64,000 nt of DNA from Sporosarcina sp. Marseille-Q4063 (GCF_018309085.1 NZ_CP070502.1:1364001-1428000); one strand, 5' to 3'; positions 9,109 to 18,390 are shown, numbered from the stretch's first letter. Notes: generated from the letters alone by a model not told the origin. Made by a program: numbers and translations.

Positions 9109-10779
9109 TCATTCTGTAACGTGATATTTTTTAAACCCGAAATAAGTTTTTTTGAAAATATGTTTGCTAATTGAAAACCCTACTTCTTCCAAGAGAGCCT
9201 TTTCAGTTTTTGCTCCTTCTTCAATCGCAACATATACGGTTCGTGCTTTACTGTTTTTCTTAACGGAGGAACAAATCGCCGATAAGTTGCCTTCATTCCA
9301 ATTTTTAAAGTGAACGGAACTTTTTTTAAATTGTTCCAGATAAGAAATTCTATCAATCCTAAGCACTTTATCATTTGTCCAAAAAATATTTTCATAGGCT
9401 AAATTATCTTTTGGGTAATAGCCTTTATAGCCGCCGTACATTTTCCTGCAAATATCTTTCATATGAATACTAACAATTTCGGAACTTTTCATTGCATCGT
9501 TTATTGTTAACTCGATGAATTCCTCGGAATCGGGTAAATCCGGAACATTTTTCTTTTCCATTTTGTAGACAAGATAACGTTCATTTTCATAAAAGTATTT
9601 TCGAATTCGCTTAAAAAATTCGATGACTTCAGAACGGGCTCCTTTAGACTCTGTTTTGAATATGTTTTTTATAATAAACACCAATTTCCCGATGTTTTTT
9701 CGTTTAAATAGCACCAACTTATGATTTTCTTTAATCCTTTCAATAAATGTTTCCTTCATTGATAGCCAGTTTCTTATCACTTTTGCTGCGATTGTATTTG
9801 ACGAAAATATCATTCTTCGTGTGTAATCCAAATGTGTATTCCATTCAAATTTATAAGTCTCATACCCAATGCTTAAATCAAACACGCGTTCATTTCCGTA
9901 TTTACATTGCAATATCTTTTCTTTTTCCAAGATCCTTCCTGGACTAAACGTTTCAAAATCATCATCGTACCCTAAGACATACCCTAGATACCTTCCTCGA
10001 CAATTGAATCCATAATTAAATGCGATCATCGTATCATTAATGTACAAAGAATCGATTTGAGTCTTCAACGATCCACTTGTAATTTTCGCAAGACTGCGGT
10101 AAAACTCTTTTTCTTTTTCATTCGTAAACCCACTGGTATCGCGTCTTTTTTCCCAGCGCTTGTCGTGAAGTTTGAAAATGTAATCCATTTCTTCCGGGCT
10201 ACTTCGTAAAAACTCTACATTTCCATTTTCATGCAACCTTTTTTCTCTACGGTCAAGCCGATGTAGCCTCTGCCTTTTCTCCATATATTCTTCTAACGTA
10301 ATTTTTTTCAAATCAATATACGGCGTGATAACGCGATGCACGGAAAATTTAGAGTTGCGACTTTGCAAATACATTTCCAAGCTTGCAGGTGTAATGCTAC
10401 TCTCCAAAAGCCCGTGCAAATAGAAAACAACATTCTTTTTTTCATGGATGATCTCATCTAATACAAACTTTAGTGAGTCATCCAACATATCGTGATAAGC
10501 AACAACATCCATATAATTCGCTTGACCAAACGACATAAAGAAATACTTGTATCCCAGCAAACCTTTATCATATAAAAAGGGAAAAAAAGCAATGATTTCT
10601 TCATCTTTACGGATACCCATGATTTCTATTTGCTTATTTCCCCCTAAATGTTTCCACCATTCATTTATCCATTCGAATTCAATAAATGGGTTTGTATTTT
10701 GATTTTCTTCCAATATGGATGACCAATCATCTCTATACTGCTCAAGTTGCTCTATCGACGAAATTATGAATAACTCCAT
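9109..10779 (-). CDS. CelD/BcsL-type GNAT acetyltransferase with an extra C-terminal domain
   Basis: A 556-residue protein starting MELFIISS. A GGAGG box sits 6 bases before this ATG and overlaps the in-frame ATG four codons upstream, so the shorter start is preferred. Residues about 1-340 match the CelD-like double-GNAT pattern: an N-terminal WSSILEEN...NPFIEFEWINEWW, a basic helix RQRLHRLDRREKR, and AFNYGFNCRGRYLGYV. After about residue 370 comes a further region of roughly 180 residues that may be another GNAT-like fold, with no motif I recognise. It lies between the epimerase (26 bp away) and the FemAB-like gene. The function is inferred to be acylation of the polysaccharide or its precursor. 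Confidence 0.65.
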   Translation of the reverse strand: MELFIISSIEQLEQYRDDWSSILEENQNTNPFIEFEWINEWWKHLGGNKQIEIMGIRKDEEIIAFFPFLYDKGLLGYKYFFMSFGQANYMDVVAYHDMLDDSLKFVLDEIIHEKKNVVFYLHGLLESSITPASLEMYLQSRNSKFSVHRVITPYIDLKKITLEEYMEKRQRLHRLDRREKRLHENGNVEFLRSSPEEMDYIFKLHDKRWEKRRDTSGFTNEKEKEFYRSLAKITSGSLKTQIDSLYINDTMIAFNYGFNCRGRYLGYVLGYDDDFETFSPGRILEKEKILQCKYGNERVFDLSIGYETYKFEWNTHLDYTRRMIFSSNTIAAKVIRNWLSMKETFIERIKENHKLVLFKRKNIGKLVFIIKNIFKTESKGARSEVIEFFKRIRKYFYENERYLVYKMEKKNVPDLPDSEEFIELTINDAMKSSEIVSIHMKDICRKMYGGYKGYYPKDNLAYENIFWTNDKVLRIDRISYLEQFKKSSVHFKNWNEGNLSAICSSVKKNSKARTVYVAIEEGAKTEKALLEEVGFSISKHIFKKTYFGFKKYHVTE

Positions 10780-10804
10780 GTCAACCTCCATTTTTAAAGT
10801 TTAT

Positions 10805-11734
10805 TTAGTACTCGTAAACAGCTGCCTCTTTCATGTAATACTTCACGGTTTCTTTCAAGCCTTCCAAAAGTGAGTGTTCTGCATTCCAACCTAGTTCAAA
10901 CTTTGCTTTTTTATTATCTAAAACACTTCTTTCAATTTCTCCCTGCCTTAGCGGTTTATACGAGGGTGATAAGTGACTATCAAACTCCTTTGCTAAAAGA
11001 TTAAATAAGTCATTGATAGTTGTTTCTGTTCCAGAACTAACATTATAAATCCCCTTTTTTTCATTTGCTATGGCATGCCGACAAGCACTCGCAACATCTT
11101 TCACATAAATAAAATCTCTAGTCTGGCTTCCATCGTATATAGAAACTGCTTCTTCATTTAGCAACTTATTAATAAATATCGATATAACTCCGGCTTCTCC
11201 ATTTGGATTTTGTCTTGGTCCATAGACATTGGAGAACCTTAAAATACAACTGTCCATACCGTTTAGCACGTCATAAAGAGCGATGTAATTTTCCGCTGAA
11301 AATTTGGATTGTGCATAATAAGATTGCGGATTCGTTTTATGTTTTTCATCAATTGGAAAGTATAAAGGTTCCCCATATACAGCCGCTGTTGAAGCAAACA
11401 AAAATTTTTTCACTTGATACTTTTTCGAAAGGAGCAATAACCTTAAGGTTCCCGCGGTATTCGTGTGAAAATCTAAATATGGATCTCGCATCGAAGCCGT
11501 AACAGAAGCTTGTGCTGCTAAATGTATAACAATATCTGGTTTTTCTATTTCAAATACATATTCCATTTCAGGATCATTCAAATCATAATTATAGAATTTC
11601 ACACTTTCCGGAACATTGGACGAGGATCCCGTCGCCAAATTATCAATTGAAACGACATCGTAATGATGATCAAGTAATTCCTCTGTAACATGAGACCCTA
11701 TAAATCCAGCTCCGCCACTTATTAAGACCTTCAT
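10805..11734 (-). CDS. NAD-dependent nucleotide-sugar epimerase (GalE-like SDR)
   Basis: A 309-residue extended SDR. The start at MKVLISGGAG is set by AAGGAGG upstream; the site is formed by the last codons of the glycosyltransferase gene, whose stop is 4 bp away. The Rossmann motif GGAGFIG is at 7-13, STAAVYG is near 115-121, and the catalytic Y140-x3-K144 is present. RQNPNGEAGVIS fits the UDP-glucose/UDP-GlcNAc 4-epimerase group. It most likely supplies a galacto-configured UDP-sugar for the EPS repeat unit. Substrate (Glc, GlcNAc or uronate) is not determined. Confidence 0.85.
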   Translation of the reverse strand: MKVLISGGAGFIGSHVTEELLDHHYDVVSIDNLATGSSSNVPESVKFYNYDLNDPEMEYVFEIEKPDIVIHLAAQASVTASMRDPYLDFHTNTAGTLRLLLLSKKYQVKKFLFASTAAVYGEPLYFPIDEKHKTNPQSYYAQSKFSAENYIALYDVLNGMDSCILRFSNVYGPRQNPNGEAGVISIFINKLLNEEAVSIYDGSQTRDFIYVKDVASACRHAIANEKKGIYNVSSGTETTINDLFNLLAKEFDSHLSPSYKPLRQGEIERSVLDNKKAKFELGWNAEHSLLEGLKETVKYYMKEAAVYEY

Positions 11735-11738
11735 TTTA

Positions 11739-12872
11739 TTATGCCCTCCTTGGAATCGATAATTTTCCCCGTTTATTTTCCAGAATCTTTTCGTAATAAG
11801 TATCGGTTTCATCAAGCATTTTGCTAAATGTAAAGTTAGTTTCAAAAATCCTTCGACTTTCTTTCCCCATTTCCAAACGTGATTTCGGATTGGCTAACAA
11901 ATGCTTAACTTTTCGGATTAGTTCACCTTCGGCATTTTCAGGAATTAAATAGCCATTAACGGAGTCTAATACCACTTCTTTGACGCCTCCTACATCAGAA
12001 GCAATGACTGGCAAACCACTTCTCATCGCTTCCAAAATACTTAAAGGTAAACCCTCCCAATCAGATAGGAGAATAAATAAATCAGACTGCATCAATAACT
12101 TTTCTACATCTTTTCGATTTCCAAGAAACTCAACTCTTTGAGATAAACCATGTTCTTTTACATAATCAATTGACTTCTTTAATAAAGGACCATCACCTAC
12201 AAAACGAATCCTCCATTTCAACGATTGAAGTTTTTGCAAAGCTTTTAACAGATCAATTTGCTTTTTCGGTACCGCAAATCTTGCTACCATTATAATAATT
12301 GGGACATCCCTCCCTTTTTTAACAACATACGGAGGCTTACTATCATGAACACCGTTATGAATCGTATATAGTTTTTGGGCAGGGATAATTTTGTTTTTTC
12401 TGGCCAATAGATAATCGTAGTCAGAAACGGTAATGACTCCATCAGAGAAGAGGCCGGCTACTTTTTCAATAACTATATAAATCACTCGTAGCCTTATAGG
12501 TACTCCTTCAGTGAAAGACCATCCGTGTGCGGTAAATACAGTTGGAATGCCAAGTGACCATCCAACTATTCTTCCAATTACTCCAGCTTTTGAAGAATGT
12601 GCGGCAATTAAATCTGGTTCAATTTGTTTCAAGACTTTTCTCAACTCAATAAGTGCCTTAATATCGGTAATAATGTTCAACTTTCTAACTAAGTGCTTAT
12701 TTCTATAATGTAAAATCCCTTCATTATCAATAGCGGTATGAATGTTTTTACCTTCACCTGAAACGAGCACAACTGAATGTCCTAGTTTCTTCATTCCTAT
12801 AGCTATATCTCTTACATGTATCTGAGCCCCGCCGACTGTATCCATGCTTGTAATTAATTGGACAATTTTCAT
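11739..12872 (-). CDS. Glycosyltransferase family 4 protein
   Basis: A 377-residue GT-B retaining glycosyltransferase. The N-terminal half carries MKIVQLITSMDTVGGAQIHV with the glycine-rich loop, and the C-terminal half has the E-x7-E nucleotide-sugar motif in SDWEGLPLSILEAM followed by GLPVIASDVGGVKEVV. Its ATG overlaps the polymerase stop as ATGA. It is the only non-initiating glycosyltransferase I see in the operon, which suggests a short repeat unit unless enzymes elsewhere help. It would extend the undecaprenyl-linked sugar on the cytoplasmic side. Confidence 0.9.
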   Translation of the reverse strand: MKIVQLITSMDTVGGAQIHVRDIAIGMKKLGHSVVLVSGEGKNIHTAIDNEGILHYRNKHLVRKLNIITDIKALIELRKVLKQIEPDLIAAHSSKAGVIGRIVGWSLGIPTVFTAHGWSFTEGVPIRLRVIYIVIEKVAGLFSDGVITVSDYDYLLARKNKIIPAQKLYTIHNGVHDSKPPYVVKKGRDVPIIIMVARFAVPKKQIDLLKALQKLQSLKWRIRFVGDGPLLKKSIDYVKEHGLSQRVEFLGNRKDVEKLLMQSDLFILLSDWEGLPLSILEAMRSGLPVIASDVGGVKEVVLDSVNGYLIPENAEGELIRKVKHLLANPKSRLEMGKESRRIFETNFTFSKMLDETDTYYEKILENKRGKLSIPRRA

Positions 12873-14068
12873 AGCAGCCTCCTCGATCCTGACGAAAGGA
12901 TTTCACCAGTTTGTTTTTCATCATTGAATACTGGAAAATATGCTAGCGCTAAAATAATCCACAAATGTCGCCAATGTAATGTATCTATAAAAAAGCTATT
13001 GAATGCGAGACCACAAAGCGAAGCGAATATCACTATGAAAAGAACACTATACCCACCTCGTGACCTCCAGTAATTTGTAAACGACTTCCATGTACTATAA
13101 ATAAAAAAAATTGTAAATGATAAGATTCCAATTAGACCGTTTTCAGTAAACAACCTTGCATATAAACTATGCGGTGCGTATTGAAACACTAATTCTGAAT
13201 GACCGGGACCTATACCAAGCGGGTTTATAAACCCTGTCTCTATTGCTTCTTTTTGCGTAGTAAAGCGGTCACTGTCATAACTTTTAATCATTAATCGGGA
13301 GGAAAATAAATCTTCGACAATTGGTGTTTGGATGAAATAAATTAAACATGGGAGGCCGATTAGTAAAAGTATAAAAATCGTTTTTATTCTTTTCATTAAA
13401 AATTCTCTTTTAACGATAATTACATAAAGAAAAAAAGACAGAGCGAAATTCCCCCAAGCTGCACGAGAAAAACTAAGAATAATCCCAGTCAACAACAATA
13501 AAAAGATAGAAAAACTTAGTATTTTATCACGAACTTTTAATCCATCATGTTCTACCAGGCTAATCGCTAAAAGTGCTGGCATAACTAAGAATGGACCAAA
13601 AACATTTGGATCTTTGAACGTCGACTTAACTCGCCCAAACATTAGGAAATCATCACTCATCGGAAGATGATTAAAATAAGCTGCGATTCCTATCAATACT
13701 GCAAAAACAGCTGATATCAAATAGCCTTTTGATACTATTTGAAGAAGCGAGAATTTGAAATGGTGCCCTAAGCTAACAAAACACACCCAGGAAAAGGCTA
13801 AGTAAAATGTAATTCCGCTATAGCGAACGGCAGTAAATGGTTCTCTAACAAAAAATAATGAGATGAGATTACTAATAAGAAATAGAGAAAGAACTATTAA
13901 TGGAAAGACAGTCTCTTCATTAACTGTATAAAATCCATAAAAGAGGCAGCCAATGATGAGAAGTATCATAAATAAATCAGAGGGGGAAGGCTCAACAAGT
14001 ACAAATGAACCTATACACATCGTGAAAAACAAATAAATATATATCCATTTATGTTGATTATTAAGCAT
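12869..14068 (-). CDS. O-antigen ligase/Wzy-type polysaccharide polymerase
   Basis: A 399-residue integral membrane protein with about ten transmembrane segments. It has the large extracytoplasmic loop and the motif region GIGPGHSELVFQYAPHSLYA, typical of the Wzy_C/O-antigen ligase family. It probably polymerises flipped lipid-linked repeat units. It overlaps the flippase by 8 bp and the glycosyltransferase by 4 bp, so the three genes form a tightly packed unit. Confidence 0.8.
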   Translation of the reverse strand: MLNNQHKWIYIYLFFTMCIGSFVLVEPSPSDLFMILLIIGCLFYGFYTVNEETVFPLIVLSLFLISNLISLFFVREPFTAVRYSGITFYLAFSWVCFVSLGHHFKFSLLQIVSKGYLISAVFAVLIGIAAYFNHLPMSDDFLMFGRVKSTFKDPNVFGPFLVMPALLAISLVEHDGLKVRDKILSFSIFLLLLTGIILSFSRAAWGNFALSFFLYVIIVKREFLMKRIKTIFILLLIGLPCLIYFIQTPIVEDLFSSRLMIKSYDSDRFTTQKEAIETGFINPLGIGPGHSELVFQYAPHSLYARLFTENGLIGILSFTIFFIYSTWKSFTNYWRSRGGYSVLFIVIFASLCGLAFNSFFIDTLHWRHLWIILALAYFPVFNDEKQTGEILSSGSRRLL

Positions 14069-15404
14069 TGTTTACCCCCTCGTACGTTTCATCTGCATAT
14101 ATCATCTCCTTATTTTTCATCGGTAACTCATAACTTCTTTTCATTACATACCAAGAAAAGAACCCATGGATTAAATAACCAACTGAACTAATGATACTTA
14201 TACAGAGAATCGATAAAGTAGGACTTTCAATATAACGAACTGCAAGATAAATCGATAAACCGATTAATACAAATCTTATAACCTCGCTTAACATTTGAAT
14301 TTTCAACGCTTCGAATACGTAAAAATTCGCAGTAATTGGATTAACAACGATCTTCATAAGAAACAAAACTGCGAGAATTTGTAAATACGTCCCAGATTCC
14401 CCCCAATTATCTCCGAAGACGATATGAATTAGCGGCGGAGCAACTAGAACAACTAACCCAATAATAGCAATCCCCATAAAAACCATCTTTTTTACAATAT
14501 CCCAGAAAAATTTCTTGAACTTTTCATAGGACATTCGGGATTGTTGAGCGGATTGTGATAAATATACTTGAGAAGCGGAAAACCCTAGTAATCCCTCAGG
14601 AATCGTTAAAATTTTTTGAGCCAAAAAAAACAACCCCACCGTTTTCGCATCGAATGCTGCTGCTAAAAAAAATACCGGCAATTGATTTCCAAGACTACCC
14701 AGAATTGCAGACCAACTTGAAACAATTGGAAACCATTTATATCGTTGCATGACAGTTATTAATTTTTTAAAGTTAAATCTTTCAAAGCGCAATTCAGTTT
14801 TTTTAATTGTTTTCAAATAGGTTATTGTGCCTGAAAACCTTCCAAGCACTTCACCTATAAGCAAACCAATCAGCCCGATATGAAATAGACCTAATAATAT
14901 TTGTGAAAATACTGTACTTCCATTCATCATTACTTTAGATTTGGACATCGAAGTGTACTCTTCTGTTCGAATAGCCCATAAATTTAATGCTTGGCAAAAT
15001 CCCATACCAAGCAAGCTTAGCGATAATAACCAAATATATTTAATTAAACCTGGCATTTCAAAAAACTGAGCAACTGGAAAAAATGTAATGAAAAAAAATG
15101 CAAAAATACTCATTAGAATAACAATAAATGATGAAAGGACTAATAAATGAAAAGCGTCTTCATTTTTTGCAGGTAAAGGGATTGCTGTTTCATATCTCAT
15201 TGAAGCAATAATTTGGACAGTAAATAGAATTGATAGAAAGACTGACAACTCCCCAAACTCTTCAGGTGTGTATAGCCTTGTTAAAATCGGTATCGTTGCG
15301 ACTATCAATACATTTGCAAATGCCGTTCCGGCCATCAATACGGAAAGACTTCGTATGAAATGATTGCTGAAAATCTGCTTTTTCCAGCGCATAATTTGAA
15401 TCAT
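14061..15404 (-). CDS. Wzx-type polysaccharide flippase (MATE/MOP superfamily)
   Basis: A 447-residue protein with 12 or more hydrophobic segments and a characteristic N-terminus: LMAGTAFANVLIVATIPILT, then RLYTPEEFGELSVFLS. This matches polysaccharide-biosynthesis flippases of the Wzx/RfbX group. GAGGGGG lies 6 bases before the ATG. It would move undecaprenyl-pyrophosphate-linked repeat units across the membrane. It is followed by the polymerase with an 8-bp overlap. Confidence 0.85.
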   Translation of the reverse strand: MIQIMRWKKQIFSNHFIRSLSVLMAGTAFANVLIVATIPILTRLYTPEEFGELSVFLSILFTVQIIASMRYETAIPLPAKNEDAFHLLVLSSFIVILMSIFAFFFITFFPVAQFFEMPGLIKYIWLLSLSLLGMGFCQALNLWAIRTEEYTSMSKSKVMMNGSTVFSQILLGLFHIGLIGLLIGEVLGRFSGTITYLKTIKKTELRFERFNFKKLITVMQRYKWFPIVSSWSAILGSLGNQLPVFFLAAAFDAKTVGLFFLAQKILTIPEGLLGFSASQVYLSQSAQQSRMSYEKFKKFFWDIVKKMVFMGIAIIGLVVLVAPPLIHIVFGDNWGESGTYLQILAVLFLMKIVVNPITANFYVFEALKIQMLSEVIRFVLIGLSIYLAVRYIESPTLSILCISIISSVGYLIHGFFSWYVMKRSYELPMKNKEMIYADETYEGVNNA

Positions 15405-15419
15405 ATGAACCCCCTCGCC

Positions 15420-16037
15420 TTATCCAATCATTATGATCCGTGGATATTTTAACTTACGAACCTTTGGAATAGGAACATGAAAATCTGTACCGTTACTAAC
15501 ATGCTTTTCATTTGCTTGTAAAAACTGAACATATTCAATTGAAATCTTTTTTTGCAAATATTTATATACGTTTTTTTGAGGTGATCGTTTTTTATTGGAA
15601 TGATAAGTGTCTAAGTCCACAAAATGAACTAATTTATTCTTGCATAACTTCATCGTATATTTTTGGATTGATTTTCCACGATTACCTATCACGCTAGATG
15701 CTTTAACCTGTATCAGAGCCCCCTTGGTAACAAGTTTTTGAATCGTTCCTAGACTACTTCTATTATTTAAACTGGTTTCAACTCCAACAATTATTGGGAC
15801 GTAACCCAACAGTTGCAAGCGGTATAATATAGATAATGTGACTTTCGGTACTCTCCCATTAGGTAGTTTAATTAGCATGTATTTTTCACTGTCTGCAAGC
15901 GGAATTAGGTTAGATTCAATAGCACTTACCAACATATTCAAATGCCATATTTCCATTCCCCTAAAAATTTGATCCTCTTCAACTTTTACTAAAGTGTCAA
16001 TTCCTTGTAAAAAATCCCTTGATACTTCAACAACCAT
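15420..16037 (-). CDS. Degenerate CpsB/YwqE-type (PHP) tyrosine phosphatase homologue, probably inactive
   Basis: A 205-residue protein preceded by AAAGGGCG. Residues 27-145 follow the CpsB/YwqE fold: a GMEI segment, then DSEKYMLIKLP, LYRLQLLGYVPII and KLVHFV. The metal ligands are gone: the N-terminal HxH segment is missing altogether (the protein is roughly 50 residues shorter at that end), the HPER motif reads GVET at 85-88, and the SDAH motif reads LDTY at 142-145. The frame is intact with normal spacing to its neighbours (21 bp after the kinase-like gene, 15 bp before the flippase), so this looks like a maintained pseudoenzyme rather than a random remnant. Identity rests on motif alignment from memory of the family. 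Confidence 0.6.
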   Translation of the reverse strand: MVVEVSRDFLQGIDTLVKVEEDQIFRGMEIWHLNMLVSAIESNLIPLADSEKYMLIKLPNGRVPKVTLSILYRLQLLGYVPIIVGVETSLNNRSSLGTIQKLVTKGALIQVKASSVIGNRGKSIQKYTMKLCKNKLVHFVDLDTYHSNKKRSPQKNVYKYLQKKISIEYVQFLQANEKHVSNGTDFHVPIPKVRKLKYPRIIMIG

Positions 16038-16058
16038 AATTACACGCCCTTTCCAACC

Positions 16059-17417
16059 CTATTCAATTGCAACCTGTTTTTCCTCAGAATAACTTCTATT
16101 TAATATTGTTCCTAAAATTGGTGCATCTACTTTTTGCAATTGCCTAAGGCTTTTACTTGCTTGTTCATCTTTTGTGCCTTCTGCATCAATAACATATATA
16201 CAACCATCCACAACCATCGAAAGACTAATTGTATCTGCGACATTAAGTGACGGGGTGTCAATGATGATTACTTCAAATTGATTCTTCAACTCATCAATTA
16301 AATCTTTCATTTTTGGTGAAGATAGTACTTCAGCGGGATTCGGTGGAATAGGACCAGAGCTTATGAAAAATAAATTTTCCGTTCCTGTCTTTTGAATAAT
16401 TTCATTCAACTTGAAATGACCAGAAACATGTGATGTCAATCCATTTCGCTTTGGTAGATTAAAAACTAGACGCCCAATTGGCTGTCTTAAATTCGCATCT
16501 ACAAATACCGTTTTCTTTCCATCCATAGCCATAATAATTGCTAGATTCCCACTTACAAAAGACTTCCCATCCCCGTGAACAGGACTTGTTACCAAGATTG
16601 TTTTTATATTTTTTTGTGACATTTGATATTGCACATTTGCCCTTACTCTTCTAAAGCCTTCAGTCAATATTGGTGGAGATTCCATCATTGAAATAAGTTT
16701 TTCATCCCACTGATCATATTTTTTCTTGAATGATTTCTTAACTTTGACAAATGGTATAATACCCAAATTAGGGATGCTCAGTACATTTTCTGTTTTAGTG
16801 CTTGTATTTAACTTCGGTGAATAAAACTCACGAATTACAATCGTCATAATTGAAACGATAACTCCAATAACAAATGAGATTACACTTAACATATAAGAAG
16901 GGAATGTAATTTCTTTTATGCCAGCATTTGGCGAGACATTATTTAAAATTGTAATATTTTCTAGACTCATTAGGTTTTTTATTTCTTCTTGAAATGTGGT
17001 TGCATACTTGTTTACTAATATCGCTGCTTTTTCTCTAGTTTTTTCTCGCGCAACTATTGTTATTATTTGGGAGTTATTGCTCGATTCAATTGAAATATAT
17101 TTCATTAACTCCGATTTCGAATATTGTTCATCTAACTGTAAATTTACTTCGGTTAGCATCCTATCACTTTTCAACATATACTTGTAGGTTTCAATTAGAC
17201 GCAAACTCATTTCAATATCGCTAGACTGAAGATCAATAGCCTTTTCCGATTTCAATGTATAATTTACCAACAAGTCTGTTTTTGCTTCGTAGGTTGACGG
17301 TAATATGAAACCGACTATGCTTCCAACTAAAGTAAAGAACAAAATAATAGAGATAACCAGGCTTCGTTTTTTTAACATTAAGTTTACTAGTTCTTTTATT
17401 CCCATCTCTTTTTTCAT
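16059..17417 (-). CDS. Fused chain-length regulator/BY-kinase-like protein (Wzz + CpsD type)
   Basis: A 452-residue protein joining two functions that are usually separate in Firmicutes. Residues 1-200 are a Wzz-type domain with transmembrane segments near 18-40 and 174-197. Residues about 230-452 are a BY-kinase-like ATPase: Walker A HGDGKS (281-286) and Walker B IIIDTP (384-389). Two features are unusual. The Walker A' segment reads VDANLR (306-311), with Asn309 where the second catalytic Asp is expected, and the C-terminus has only one tyrosine (Y443) instead of a Tyr cluster. It probably controls chain length or assembly without the standard phosphorylation cycle. The start is uncertain: GAGG lies 16 bases upstream. 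An 11-codon frame (MGKIVEEVEKI) ends in TAATG at this start and may couple translation. Confidence 0.8.
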   Translation of the reverse strand: MKKEMGIKELVNLMLKKRSLVISIILFFTLVGSIVGFILPSTYEAKTDLLVNYTLKSEKAIDLQSSDIEMSLRLIETYKYMLKSDRMLTEVNLQLDEQYSKSELMKYISIESSNNSQIITIVAREKTREKAAILVNKYATTFQEEIKNLMSLENITILNNVSPNAGIKEITFPSYMLSVISFVIGVIVSIMTIVIREFYSPKLNTSTKTENVLSIPNLGIIPFVKVKKSFKKKYDQWDEKLISMMESPPILTEGFRRVRANVQYQMSQKNIKTILVTSPVHGDGKSFVSGNLAIIMAMDGKKTVFVDANLRQPIGRLVFNLPKRNGLTSHVSGHFKLNEIIQKTGTENLFFISSGPIPPNPAEVLSSPKMKDLIDELKNQFEVIIIDTPSLNVADTISLSMVVDGCIYVIDAEGTKDEQASKSLRQLQKVDAPILGTILNRSYSEEKQVAIE

Positions 17418-17453
17418 TAGATTTTCTCAACTTCCTCAACTATTTTTCCCATC

Positions 17454-18107
17454 TCACCAAGCCCCTTTCCCCCGAATCACCAGTCCAATTGTTTTAAAGA
17501 ATATCTTTACATCTAACCCAATTGATTGATTTTCAATATAGTAAAGATCATATTCAATTTTCATGCCATGATTAATGACAGAGCGTCCGTTTATTTGGGC
17601 ATAGCCTGACATTCCTGGCTTCACTTTTAATCTCATTGCTTGGTACCGACTATATAATTGTGTGATTTCAGGAATTTCGGGTCGCGGCCCGATTAAACTC
17701 ATGTCGCCTCGTAATACATTAAACAATTGCGGTAATTCATCGATACTTAGCTTTCGATAAATCTTTCCGATTCTCGTAATTTTTTGCTGGGTTGGCGTTT
17801 CAAACAAAAAATCATTTGGGACCCCTTCTAGCCACTGATAATTATGGAGCTTCTTCGAGTTTGGATATTTTTGCATCGTTCTAAATTTCCATATTGTGAA
17901 GGGTTGATTATGTTTACCTGTTCTACTTTGTTTGAAAAAAATAGGTCTTCCGGAAAAAATGAGAATAGCAATCGAAAATAACAACAGAAAAGGACTTAGA
18001 CAAAGTAGTAAAACAAAACTTACAACGATATCAATAATCCTTTTAATTAAAATATAAAAACTTACCTGTGATTTATTTCTTTCCCTTGCGTAGTGTATTT
18101 TTTCCAT
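17454..18107 (-). CDS. Initiating sugar transferase (phosphoglycosyl transferase, WcaJ/EpsL type)
   Basis: A 217-residue protein starting MEKIHYARERN, chosen because GGAGG lies 6 bases before this ATG. It has one hydrophobic segment near 18-45 and then the bacterial sugar transferase domain with FTIWKFRTM, SIDELPQLFNVLRGDMSLI, GPRPEIP and KPGMSGYAQINGR. It loads the first sugar-1-phosphate onto undecaprenyl phosphate at the membrane. It is the first gene of the EPS operon, about 130 bases after the predicted promoter. Confidence 0.93.
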   Translation of the reverse strand: MEKIHYARERNKSQVSFYILIKRIIDIVVSFVLLLCLSPFLLLFSIAILIFSGRPIFFKQSRTGKHNQPFTIWKFRTMQKYPNSKKLHNYQWLEGVPNDFLFETPTQQKITRIGKIYRKLSIDELPQLFNVLRGDMSLIGPRPEIPEITQLYSRYQAMRLKVKPGMSGYAQINGRSVINHGMKIEYDLYYIENQSIGLDVKIFFKTIGLVIRGKGAW

Positions 18108-18246
18108 AATAACCTCCAAATGAATATTCTCTGGTCCACATAACAATATTCGAAGATGCTGAAAGTTAGTACAAACTATCTATCTAGAATTACTTTCTTT
18201 AGTCTTTAATGCACATACACAATCAATGTATGAATGTGACAATTTG

Positions 18247-18275
18247 TTTATAACACCTACATCTGTTGGTGTGAA
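18247..18275 (-). promoter_or_regulatory. EPS operon promoter with an operator-like palindrome in the spacer
   Basis: On the minus strand: -35 TTCACA (18275-18270), 17-bp spacer, -10 TATAAA (18252-18247). The inverted repeat ACACC/GGTGT (18253-18257 and 18268-18272) fills the ends of the spacer, so a protein bound there would cover the promoter. Confidence 0.6.
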
Positions 18276-18310
18276 TAAAAAAATTCGTCAAAGAAACTCG
18301 GCCTTTTTTC

Positions 18311-18340
18311 ATATGATTAACTATAGTAGCTTAATCATAT
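18311..18340. repeat. Perfect 10-bp inverted repeat upstream of the EPS promoter
   Basis: ATATGATTAA and TTAATCATAT are separated by 10 bp. No T-run follows on either strand, so it is more likely a protein-binding site than a terminator. It lies 35 bp upstream of the EPS -35 and 50 bp past the end of the MalT-like regulator gene. Confidence 0.55.
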
Positions 18341-18390
18341 AGAAGATAAAAGACGGTTACTATTGACGAACGTCAGTAATTTCAATTTAT

